Part shown: positions 12,601-19,731 of the stretch, piece by piece
Layout of the letters: every line of letters starts with the position of its first letter
Numbering within the stretch: position 1 is the stretch's first letter
NCBI GenBank assembly: GCA_028565715.1
Contig: JAOXYC010166660.1
Coordinates: forward strand, 1-19,731
Reading direction: 5' to 3'
Length of the DNA stretch: 19,731 nt
DNA from: Phoronis pallida
Lineage: Eukaryota; Phoronida; Phoronidae
Position numbers and translations under genes: made by a program
Notes under the pieces: model-generated
Seen by the model: the letters and a program-made list of their open reading frames with translations, nothing else
Databases searched by the model: none
What the model was told of the DNA's origin: nothing

Positions 12601-13813
12601 CTGAACCTGTCATTGCAACAAAAGATGTTTTTGTTTGAACAATTTTGAAAAATAAATCATTTTTTAAGACAATTAGAACAGTATGAATGTTTGAGAGGGT
12701 ATGATAGTTAGTTGATGATATTTAGTTTCAAATCAAAATTTGAATTGAGTCTTAGAGCAGTGATTCATTCACAGGTGTCCTATTGTAGCTTAGTAAGTCT
12801 ATAACACAATGATACTTGATAATGTGATATGAATAGCCTTACGCCAGTAAACACAAATCTGATGTAGCGTGTTCAAGGATAGATTTGATTTGCAGTTTTA
12901 AAGCTGCAGTTTCCTCATCTGAACTTACTTTGTTGTTCCACTTGTATGAATGGTGTAACTGAGCCGATAACTGTGTCTTGTCTGTGGTGGGATCTAACAC
13001 AAGAATACTGGAGTTCCGGCTCAGTGCTGACCCCTGTGAGCTGATAGCAGAACTGATCTTCTCTAAATCACTGAAATGGTAAGTCTTTGCATTAAACATC
13101 CACCTACTTGTCTGTCTAAAATTGAAATGTTCTAAAAGTGCTTTGGTATGAAAAGTTGACTTTAAAACCCATTAAAATTATAATAAAATCAACTTCTTTG
13201 ACAATTAAATTATACTAATGTTCATTCAAAGCTACAAACATTTTTTTAAAAAATGATAAATGATTCGGAAATATTATAAATGGTGTGACTTCTAGGATAG
13301 GCCTATGCCTAATATTGAGAGAGGGTTTGAATTCGTAAATTTCAAGACAGTGCTCAGGCTCAGTGAAAGACAATAATCGCATCACTTGCTTCCATTCCAA
13401 GTCTCATCAGTAAATTACGATTCAAGGCCATTTCCTTCAAATCAGCAAAATCAACGCATTGGTTTTAAAATCAACATGTTGACTCTGAAGCGTTAGCCAA
13501 TCCTTCAAATAACATTATTTCTGATAATTTGAAGGCTAACCCTGCCCCTTCGTTGGCCAGGCAGTGGTTTTTGCACTCGTATGAGTGACGAGTCGTAGGG
13601 CCTATGCCTGGTGCCCCTTTTTGTTGTGACAGCATACCCAATATTTTTGTTAACTTTATTGAGGTCCTGAGACAGGTCATTCAAAAACTGTCTCTCTGTT
13701 TCCTGGCTTGGTGCTTGTTTGACCCCATCAATCAACTTCTCGAAGACTAGACCAACGCTGCCGCGAAGATATTGTACAGTTTTTAACGCAGCATCCAACT
13801 CGGCCTCTGACAT
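9529..13813 (-). CDS. MED27: Mediator of RNA polymerase II transcription subunit 27
   Basis: MED27 (CRSP8) is a Mediator tail subunit that helps link DNA-bound activators to RNA polymerase II in the nucleus. Seven minus-strand exons (13813-13638, 13070-12929, 12606-12479, 11883-11790, 11120-10971, 10428-10351 and 9663-9529) join in phase to 300 residues; human MED27, as I recall, has 311. Landmarks in order are VQYLRGSVGLVFEKLIDG; LDPTTDKTQLSAQL then YKWNNK; LLSGNALKRS; FPEMNLTLVRPLG; ITLGRVLKAV with YTEEFTLENGQIDLW; VTDHARAAMLHFSLPQ; and the Cys/His-rich end APCHKCSRHL, LPPTWRDF, YHESCRQ. All correspond to the human protein in the same order. The ATG at 13813 is the first in frame; upstream only a TTG is available. 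The gene is head-to-head with the gene at 14171 and tail-to-tail with the cathepsin. It looks intact, with all GT-AG introns. Confidence 0.95.
9664..10350 (-). other. MED27 intron 6
   Basis: Donor GTAAGTTC, acceptor TTTTTTGCAG. AT-rich. I see no structured element; the short minus-strand frame at 9868-10065 is unsupported. Confidence 0.6.
10351..10428 (-). CDS. MED27: MED27 exon 6
   Basis: 26 codons in phase 0, encoding VTDHARAAMLHFSLPQHPDQ then AIHSFL. The flanks are CTCCTCCACCAG and GTAAGT. Confidence 0.92.
10484..10709. repeat. 113-bp perfect tandem duplication in MED27 intron 5
   Basis: Copies 10484-10596 and 10597-10709, starting ACACATCAATAACACAGAGC and ending CGCATTTGCCCAAA, appear identical by eye. 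This indicates a recent duplication, or a possible assembly artefact. Confidence 0.92.
10971..11120 (-). CDS. MED27: MED27 exon 5
   Basis: 50 codons in phase 0, encoding ITLGRVLKAVCVLRGLILEH, then IVIRAYTEEFTLENGQIDLW and EESSYEVFRK. The donor is GTGGGT. Confidence 0.93.
11121..11789 (-). other. MED27 intron 4, carrying a large foldback near its donor
   Basis: Donor GTAAATTG just after exon 4; acceptor ATGTAG is a poor pyrimidine tract. The donor-proximal part is the inverted repeat at 11604-11767. The rest shows nothing further. Confidence 0.6.
11604..11767. repeat. Imperfect inverted repeat (foldback) in MED27 intron 4
   Basis: The inner arms 11639-11670 and 11692-11723 match at 29 of 32 positions (TTTTATTGGAT and GATTTTGAAAAATCATA cores) around a 21-base loop. 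Pairing with small gaps extends out through ATTCATGGGAA and TGATTCT, to about 11604 and 11767. Confidence 0.82.
11790..11883 (-). CDS. MED27: MED27 exon 4
   Basis: Encodes EIVDRLLDTIRPKFPEMNLT then LVRPLGIQAVLQ, entering with one base of a split Glu codon and leaving in phase 0. Confidence 0.93.
12055..12166. repeat. Near-perfect 50-bp inverted repeat (hairpin) in MED27 intron 3
   Basis: Arms 12055-12104 and 12117-12166 are complementary at 48 of 50 positions around the 12-base loop TTGCGGCCCCAT. The arms are less AT-rich than the surrounding intron. No open frame of interest is present. Confidence 0.93.
12275..12411. repeat. Nested inverted repeats in MED27 intron 3
   Basis: The outer arms 12275-12298 and 12388-12411 match at 23 of 24 positions (TTGAGACA and AATTCATTAAAAGTA). 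The inner arms 12311-12326 and 12330-12345 match at 15 of 16 (TCTAAACACAGTCTTG) around a 3-base loop. Unpaired sequence lies between the two stems. Confidence 0.85.
12479..12606 (-). CDS. MED27: MED27 exon 3
   Basis: Encodes VQSHASVAASLLSGNALKRS, then PFTSFAANKRARSKPQ, a basic linker matching the position of the KRS and AKRRP segment of human MED27. It leaves in phase 2 at GA|gtgagt. Confidence 0.9.
12607..12928 (-). other. MED27 intron 2
   Basis: Donor GTAAGTTC directly after the WNNK codons; acceptor CAATGACAG. The exon frame stays open for 30 more codons into this intron, but homology stops at the donor. Nothing else was seen. Confidence 0.65.
12929..13070 (-). CDS. MED27: MED27 exon 2
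   Basis: Encodes DLEKISSAISSQGSALSRNS, then SILVLDPTTDKTQLSAQLHH and SYKWNNK. This corresponds to the LSLDPVQDKTPLYSQL segment of human MED27. Confidence 0.95.
13071..13637 (-). other. MED27 intron 1
   Basis: Donor GTATGC, acceptor ACCATTTCAG. A CCTATGCCT motif appears at about 13300 and 13600. No gene or strong repeat was found. Confidence 0.6.
13638..13813 (-). CDS. MED27: MED27 exon 1 (start exon)
   Basis: Encodes MSEAELDAALKTVQYLRGSV, then GLVFEKLIDGVKQ and LSQDLNKVNKNIG. It ends ATT GG|gtatgc, so the Gly codon is completed by exon 2. The N-terminus lines up with the helical start of MED27. Confidence 0.92.
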
Positions 13814-14170
13814 GTTGGTGCTGTTAGTTCCTGTACATCCCGACAGAGTACGCAAACAAAAGAGAATTTGGAGAATATGTTTTTTATGGTTTTTATATAA
13901 TTTTACTCATATTTACAATATTTGAACATTTTATTGTGAATAAAATCTTTGTGTTCTACACTAATAATTATTTTAAAAAAACTGTGGAAGAAAATTGTCT
14001 AGTTTTGTCATTAATTCGTCATGTTTTGTAGTGCCTGCAACACTAGAATTATTATTTTGTATACAGCTACAAATACCACTACTTCCTGTTGACGCCGACA
14101 AGACAAACGAAAGCAATCGCTTTTTGATTTTGATGTTTTCCTGTTTTTTAAACGTAGAGTTGCAGTAAAT
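13814..14170. promoter_or_regulatory. Probable bidirectional promoter between MED27 and the gene at 14171
   Basis: 357 bp separate two divergent start codons. An ETS-type site, ACTTCCTG (CAGGAAGT on the other strand), is at 14081-14088, followed by a CRE half-site TGACG at 14090-14094. No TATA box is well placed for either gene. Shared control is inferred from the arrangement. Confidence 0.5.
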
Positions 14171-14243
14171 ATGGAAAGCGACTTTGTTTCGACAAACGGA
14201 TCAACTTTCCTTGCCGATAATATGCTTTGCAAGGATGACCTTG
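14171..14243 (+). CDS. Exon 1 of the acidic (ATF6-like?) gene
   Basis: ATG at 14171 in the context AAATATGG. 24 codons plus one base, ending CTT G|gtaagt. The continuation to 14386 in the same frame is intronic. Confidence 0.6.
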
Positions 14244-17200
14244 GTAAGTTAAACGTCAAAATATGCCAGTCTATTTTTCAAATTGTGCGTCTTTTCTTTT
14301 GCCGTTTTGGCTTGCCAGTTTTGGTTTCGAAAATAAGTTACCTGGTCACGAAACCTGTTCAATTTCAGACACAAATTCACGTTTAATTATGCTCCCTCGG
14401 TAAATCGAAGATATCTTGAGTATTCAAGCTCGGGGCGGGTTTGAAATTTCAGCGTAGGCTAACCAATCTTTTCCAAGTGTTCTGAACAAAAGTATACGTC
14501 TCCTTTCGGAGAATCGGAGAATGAGCCGAACTTCAACTGACTGAAGGCATTGGCACCAAGCATTCTCACGGACGGCGGCCTACGTCATCATCATGACTTG
14601 GCAAAAGTTGAGGGAGGTAAAAGCCCGGATGATAAGTCAATACTATTGGCATCCGGGCACTTCTGGTATGTTTACGGCTGCTGTTGCTATGATCAGCGCC
14701 ATCTGGTCTTGGATACCGTCAGTAAGAATAGGGGTGAAAGATACTTTTTTCATGCTCTAACTCTACCTGGTGAGGGAATTGAACCTGCGACCTGAGAAGT
14801 TCGAATTGAGATCTAGAAATGCAGGCACTCTAGCCCACTAGGCCATCCAGACCACCCCAAGTTCCCACGTGTAGAGTCTACTCTAGAGATAGCGTTAGTG
14901 TCTTAGAACTCTTAAATTATTTTCGAGACCACCAACTTGTTTCTAAATTAATACATTACCAAAAAATCTATGTTGATACAAATTACAAGACTGATTTTAG
15001 CGCCGCCTATCAGGTTTTTAGTTAGTCTAGAGAACTTTATGATTTGGATTGTGAAGTGAGTGGTTGTATTTTGTAGTATATCCAGACTTCGGTATTAGTT
15101 GATTTGCGTTCATAGAGTTGGAGCTCCCGGTTTTCCATGATATACCACCCTGAGAAGGGGGGGTTAATACGTAGGATGGTATTTATTAGCATAGAATTCC
15201 TTCAGGTAGCCTATAGGTTTCAGACGCGCTGAAGTTAGGCTAATTAATATCAAACTGGAAATCAAAACTTCGTAATTCATATCTTATTGTACATTTTTAA
15301 CGAGGTATGTTGAAAATAGGGAGCTCATTACTTTTTGGTAGGTCTCATTTAAGCTTACTTAAAATTTAACTTAAAGGAACTCATCCTCAAGTTTCAGTGT
15401 ATTTTATTGTCTAGATAAGACTTTTTGATTAGTATGTTCACCAAATTGGGACATGCTCATGTTCAACCTCTTCTGTATCAGTGCTAAACTAGAAAAATAA
15501 AAAATTGGGAATTTTTGATGTTCACCTATCTGGGAAACCACGAAAACATATGTACCCATGACTTTGTACAAGAAGTTGAACCACGGTTAAACTGTAGAAT
15601 ATATCCATGTGGTTGAAAAAAGTAAAAACTGTATTATCATGATCACAAATATATCAGAAATAATGGAGGAGACATTGGTGTACTCCACAAATGTGATAAC
15701 ATTGTTACTAGATGCTGACATGCATCTACAATGTATTTTAGCAAAAAAAATCACAAAAATAGTATGTAAAATGTTATGACATTTGGGCAAATACAAAACA
15801 TTTAGAAAAAATATATATAGGAGCTTTAGAGAAGGTAAACAGTGCATAAATGTACTGGTTAAGTTGTTACCAGGGCCTGATATCACCGTCATTGATGAAT
15901 TTGGTATGTTCAATCATTCATCATTAAATTACAATATTAAAATATTGAATTCAACATGAAAATGCCAATTTATAAATTAGACTTGGTAGTGTAATGCATG
16001 TAACATTGTTCCTCTTAACAAAACATTATTTGTCTCACAAATACAATTCAATGAGTTGCAACATAAATATTTAACTGTGAATGACTCTTTGTCTAGAATA
16101 CACATTCTCATATTTGTCATATTTGTACCTGAACAAATCAATACAATATGCATGAGACAAAGAGACTGAACACTGCAACATGTGTCTATGTTGAATCTTG
16201 TCACTGGCACTGACTATTGATTTTATGCCCTTGTTTTATCTGTGACTTTCATGAACAGCTAATTAATATTGCTCGATGCTTTATTACTACACTAGACAAT
16301 AAGCTTTTTTTAAAGCTTTTCAGTCTAGATTTTATTAGTTTTTCACTCCAGTTCAAAACTGTAGTTAAAAACTAATAATTTTTTACGACTATTAATGGTT
16401 GATTAAATGGTATCTAGATTGAAGTTTTTTAAAGGTTTTCAGTCTAGATAATATTTGTTTTTAACTTCATTTAAAAAAATGTAGTTTGATACTTATAATT
16501 TCTGATGACTGAATGATACGATAGTGGTTAACTTATCTATCTGGGAGACTGAAAAGTTTTTATAATGTTTTAGCTACAGATCAAAAACTGTAGTGATGAT
16601 TGTCATCTTGTGAAACTGTTTCATTTAGTTCTAAAAAGTTCTTAAATCAGAACAGAAAACATGATTTTTCAATTAGTGATTCTGATTTTTAAATCACCAT
16701 CGTTTTTTCTATTTTTAACCAATAACATGTCTAGAAATAGAAATAACACAAAAAAGAGCTAACATTGTTATCACAATTTATTTCTACAAAATTACAAATA
16801 AAGAATGATGCTCGCCTGGTTTATTTCAACGCAATGAGGAAAACATCCTAGGTGGTCTTAAAAATGTCCTCTCTTTTTGAAAACAACTTGTGAAAGAATT
16901 GCAGAAGTCTCCAACCTGTGAACATTAATTTATGCATGAATACTTTAAACAATATCTTCACAGTAACAAAAAGCTTACCTCAACCTACAAATAATTGATG
17001 TCATGCATTTTCAATAAAATCTGAGAATAGTAAAGAATTGTTACAAAACAAATAAAGACACACTGCCAGGCATTTAGTAAACAAGTGACCCCTATAATAA
17101 TACACACACAGATCAATACACCTGAGGCCTCATGGTATCAAAGTATGACTGGGGATAACCATCCTTTGTTCTACAGGTGGCCGGTATTAGTTTATCTAAA

Positions 17201-19731
17201 TCCTGTGTGTGTTTCTCTTTGTCTCAAGTACTCAGTATCATTAGTGTCGGGCTGGGAGTCAGCTGTGCTAGAGTGCCGCTGGAGACGAGTTCTGGGCTTC
17301 CGTTGTAAATCATGCTTCCATTAGACTTTGAGGATATTTGATTCGCTTATTACCGCACATCATCATTGAGATCGAGTTGTGTTTACGCTGAGAAGCTGTC
17401 GTTACTTTAATTGTTGGTAATGAGATTCAGTCGCACCTGAGAAAAAGCCAGATCTTCCAAATTTCAGTGCACTTTGAACTTTGGATTTCAACTTATTTAG
17501 TGGATTTGAGTCCTGTTTCATATTGATTTCAAAAGCTTGAGCAGGTCTGCGGATTTATTATTTAGTTCTTTTGCTGAATATCAGTTGGACTTATCATCAT
17601 AATTAATGGGAAAGCAATAGAAAAGCTCTATTGGATTTTTCAAAGAACGAGTTATCAACATTTATCTCTTAAAGGATTATCACGTGTTGCTTGTTTTGGG
17701 AACAGTGAAGAAATGATTTGATAAACAAATAAAATTTCAACTTCATTAAGACAGGTGCATCATCATATTTAATAAGGAACAGCCTTCCATATTAAAAAGA
17801 CAACGGCACATCTACCGTCTTGTCTCCTGTGTTATTACACACCTAATCAATAAAGTATCCATCAAGTGACATGCTATGTTCTCACAGTGTAAGATATGCA
17901 ACAGGTGAAAACAAGCATGGGAAGATGACAACGTGGCTCATCTCTGCATATATTGTATTTATTTAGATATGTTGGATTAATTTGGATAAGATTGATATCA
18001 ACTGATAATTGATGTGGAAAATTGTCGCTAAGGATTACTCCTGGGATAGAACTTCAAATGGATAGAAAGTAACTTTTCTGAGTGCAGGATTGTCTATTTT
18101 TATCCAAAAACATGATTTGTTACTGGTCTACTTTATTCTGAGCAGTCCATAGAAAAAAGTCTATTTACGGGAAAAAAACGTTTATTAAGGATGGACTATT
18201 TTGGATGTATGTTCCGTAGAAATGGTCGTGGTGAGTGTTCTTTTCAAAATTCTTGCATTTAAAACTCCCAAGACAACATTTATTCTTGCATTTGTTGTAA
18301 AGTTAATAAAATCCTGCCTAACTATTGATATGGTAAAATTCAGTTTATTGCATCTAGAACAAATAATAAACAAACTAATGCTATGGGTAAATTTCATAAA
18401 AACAAGTACCATTGGCTTACATGGATATCAGTTAAAAATTCACCAGTTTATTTGGCAAAAAATCCACAGTAATGCAATGGTTGAGTGGTATTCATGCACA
18501 CACAGTTCTAAAAACAAAATCAAGTTCTATATGAATGTTTTTCATTGTCCAGTTTTTCATCAAAACAAAATTGACTCTACAGCAAAAACATAACCATCCT
18601 ATATCTAGGTTAGTTGTGTAACACCTACTGCTAGGCACTGACCCTTTGACACACTGTCAATGTATGAGTTTTTTCAATTTATGTCAACCCAACAACCTGT
18701 TTCACATGAATGGTTATATTTGTGTAAAAACATCCATAAAACACACAATGTGCAGGGGGGACACAAGGATAAAGAACTTTCATTAGGCAAAACATCCTGA
18801 TGGATGGCCCAAGTTTCAAGATGACAGACATGTAGTTTTTCCTCATTTGCTTTTTTTTAAATGTTGGGGACTATTAAGAATTCTTATGTCAAAACAAAAT
18901 AATAAACAGATGTTCAACACATAAAGTCATCTTTTCAAATAAGCCATGAGGCTAAGCATGGTACTGGAGGTGACGTATTATAAGACATGGTAGAATAGAT
19001 TGTTCGCTTAAGAAGCAAAAATGATGACTTATTGGCAAATTCAGAAAAGTCAAGTGTATTTACTGTAACTGATGAATAAAATCTTTGTTTTCAGACCCTG
19101 GTATGTTTGATGAACTAGGTGAACTGGATCTGGAGGCAAACTTTGGCTCTGATGAACTCTTCGCTGGTCTTCATAATGACTTCCAGGTAACTTGCAGTTC
19201 ATTGGTGATTGTAGAATAGAAACTCAGACAATTTGTGATGAAAATTGCATCTCTGAAAAAATTTTGTTTTAAGCTTCCTTGTTGGTTGCACCCAAATCTG
19301 TTTTTAATGGGGTCATCAGCCTCAATTTTTATCATAATGTTAAAGCATTTGCTTCAATCATTTTTGAAATAAATTGAATGTTTAAAAATTCAAATACTCC
19401 AAAATTAGGGATAAGCTTCCCCAAGCAAAAGGTTGCAGCCATATATATTTGACCTTTTGAATACAATATATATTAACACAAGATTTTTAATGTTCATTTG
19501 TCCTGAAGAAATCTGCCATTTGACACTGCTGTTGATATTTCTTGTGTACTTACTGACATTCAATGAAAATTTTGATCTTTGACAAGTATGATAGGAATGA
19601 AGGATTATCAAGACATATGATTTTAAAATGAACTTAGCCTTATAAATAATTAAATTTATCACTTAACTACCCTTATATTCGAATTGATATCACTTTGTGA
19701 TATACTTTGTATTATCAGAAAGTGGAGTACA
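14171..19731 (+). CDS. N-terminal part of an acidic protein, possibly an ATF6-like bZIP factor; runs off the window
   Basis: Coding exons 14171-14243 and 19095-19186 join in phase to 55 codons: MESDFVSTNGSTFLADNMLC, then KDDLDPGMFDELGELDLEAN and FGSDELFAGLHNDFQ. A third exon may start at 19719. The acidic, Leu/Phe-rich start resembles a transactivation domain. FLADNMLCKDDL and MFDELG loosely recall the N-terminus of ATF6 proteins, which are ER-membrane bZIP factors of the unfolded protein response. No bZIP or membrane segment lies in the window, so the family call is tentative; SREBP-like or another activator is possible. Support for a real gene is the clean GTAAGT donor, the TTTTCAG acceptor, the phase match and the head-to-head position with MED27. 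Intron 1 is 4851 bp. Confidence 0.5.
14765..14854 (-). mobile_element. tRNA-derived SINE-like element (polymerase III A and B boxes)
   Basis: On the minus strand, an A-box-like TGGCCTAGTGGG (14845-14834) and a B-box GGTTCAATTCC (14785-14775) are correctly ordered about 48 bp apart, within a tRNA-like stretch starting TGGTCTGG. The acceptor stem pairs poorly, so this is not a functional tRNA gene. The non-tRNA body probably continues to about 14540. Possible partial copy; family unknown. Confidence 0.6.
16290..16530 (+). repeat. Degenerate ~120-bp tandem repeat in intron 1
   Basis: AAAGCTTTTCAGTCTAGAT near 16313 recurs as AAAGGTTTTCAGTCTAGAT near 16431, followed in both by TTTGTTTTT-like and CTGTAGTT or TGTAGTTT blocks. 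The period is about 118-120 bp. The copies are well diverged. Confidence 0.55.
19095..19186 (+). CDS. Exon 2 of the acidic (ATF6-like?) gene
   Basis: Acceptor TGTTTTCAG, donor CAG|gtaact. Completes a split Asp codon and encodes DPGMFDELGELDLEANFGSD, then ELFAGLHNDFQ. It is strongly acidic and ends in phase 0. Confidence 0.6.
19187..19718 (+). other. Intron 2 of the acidic gene
   Basis: AT-rich. The minus-strand open frame at 19405-19662 shows no recognisable motif and is treated as chance. Confidence 0.45.
19719..19731 (+). CDS. Possible start of exon 3, cut by the window end
   Basis: TTTGTATTATCAG is a plausible acceptor. The 13 remaining bases read KVEY in the phase required after exon 2. 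Too short to confirm. Confidence 0.25.

Larger units (their letters stand above)
14244..19094 (+). other. Intron 1 of the acidic gene (4.85 kb)
   Basis: AT-rich. It holds a tRNA-like SINE head at 14765-14854 and a degenerate tandem repeat near 16290-16530. For 14860-16280 and 16530-19094 I see no supportable gene, RNA or strong repeat; the open frames there (for example 15587-15913 minus and 18201-18593 plus) look like chance. Confidence 0.5.

Noticed and set aside
12839-12928. Extension of the MED27 exon 2 frame by 30 codons
   Set aside because: A perfect GTAAGT donor follows WNNK, and the next conserved segment is found in exon 3; the extension has no similarity.
13505-13637. C-terminal extension of MED27 exon 1 in the same frame
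   Set aside because: Homology to MED27 stops exactly at a donor (GG|GTATGC) whose phase matches exon 2.
14550-14795. 81-codon plus-strand open frame ending in LTLPGEGIEPAT
   Set aside because: It overlaps the SINE-like element in antisense; the ending is the translation of the B-box region, not a conserved protein.
14765-14854. Functional tRNA gene on the minus strand
   Set aside because: A and B boxes are present, but the acceptor stem does not close and no clear anticodon loop can be placed, so a SINE head is more likely.
15587-15913. 108-codon minus-strand open frame
   Set aside because: Low-complexity, AT-rich, no recognisable domain; treated as intronic noise.
18201-18593. 130-codon plus-strand open frame inside the long intron
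   Set aside because: Hydrophobic AT-driven composition, no recognisable motif, and no supporting splice sites or neighbours. Probably chance.

Overview
This is AT-rich eukaryotic nuclear DNA from an animal, most likely an invertebrate; I cannot name the species. Genes are split by GT-AG introns of about 0.3 to 4.9 kb. Open frames are short and interrupted except where splice sites join them. The recognisable proteins (a cathepsin L-type protease and Mediator subunit MED27) are clearly animal-like, but diverged from the vertebrate forms as I remember them. Introns are rich in repeats: foldbacks, tandem duplications and a tRNA-derived, SINE-like piece. I see no bacterial operons, CRISPR arrays or viral genes.

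Layout. (1) 1-1815 (+): the 3' part of a gene for a very basic, repeat-rich, probably disordered protein of unknown function, with an AATAAA at 2370. (2) 2535-3482: three copies of a ~135-bp repeat alternating with a ~55-bp repeat. The array is interrupted by a 316-bp insert with 13-bp perfect terminal inverted repeats. (3) 4133-9031 (+): a six-exon papain-family cysteine protease whose exons join to 326 codons with an intact active site. Just upstream of exon 4, the intron holds six degenerate copies of the start of that exon, each copied together with its intron acceptor. (4) 9529-13813 (-): a complete seven-exon MED27 gene of 300 codons, running tail-to-tail into the protease gene. (5) 14171 to beyond the window (+): the first two, possibly three, coding exons of a gene with an acidic N-terminus, tentatively an ATF6-like membrane bZIP factor. 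It is head-to-head with MED27; the two start codons are 357 bp apart.

The protease is secretory or lysosomal. MED27 and the candidate ATF6-like factor are transcription proteins that probably share one bidirectional promoter. I see no pathway linking all the genes. The most unusual item is the tandem array of truncated exon copies at 6290-7170. Next is a series of long near-perfect inverted repeats inside introns, at 8721-8881, 11604-11767, 12055-12166 and 12275-12411. I infer that these are MITE-like insertions or local inverted duplications that can form hairpin RNA. All splice junctions were read by eye from consensus and frame, not from transcripts.
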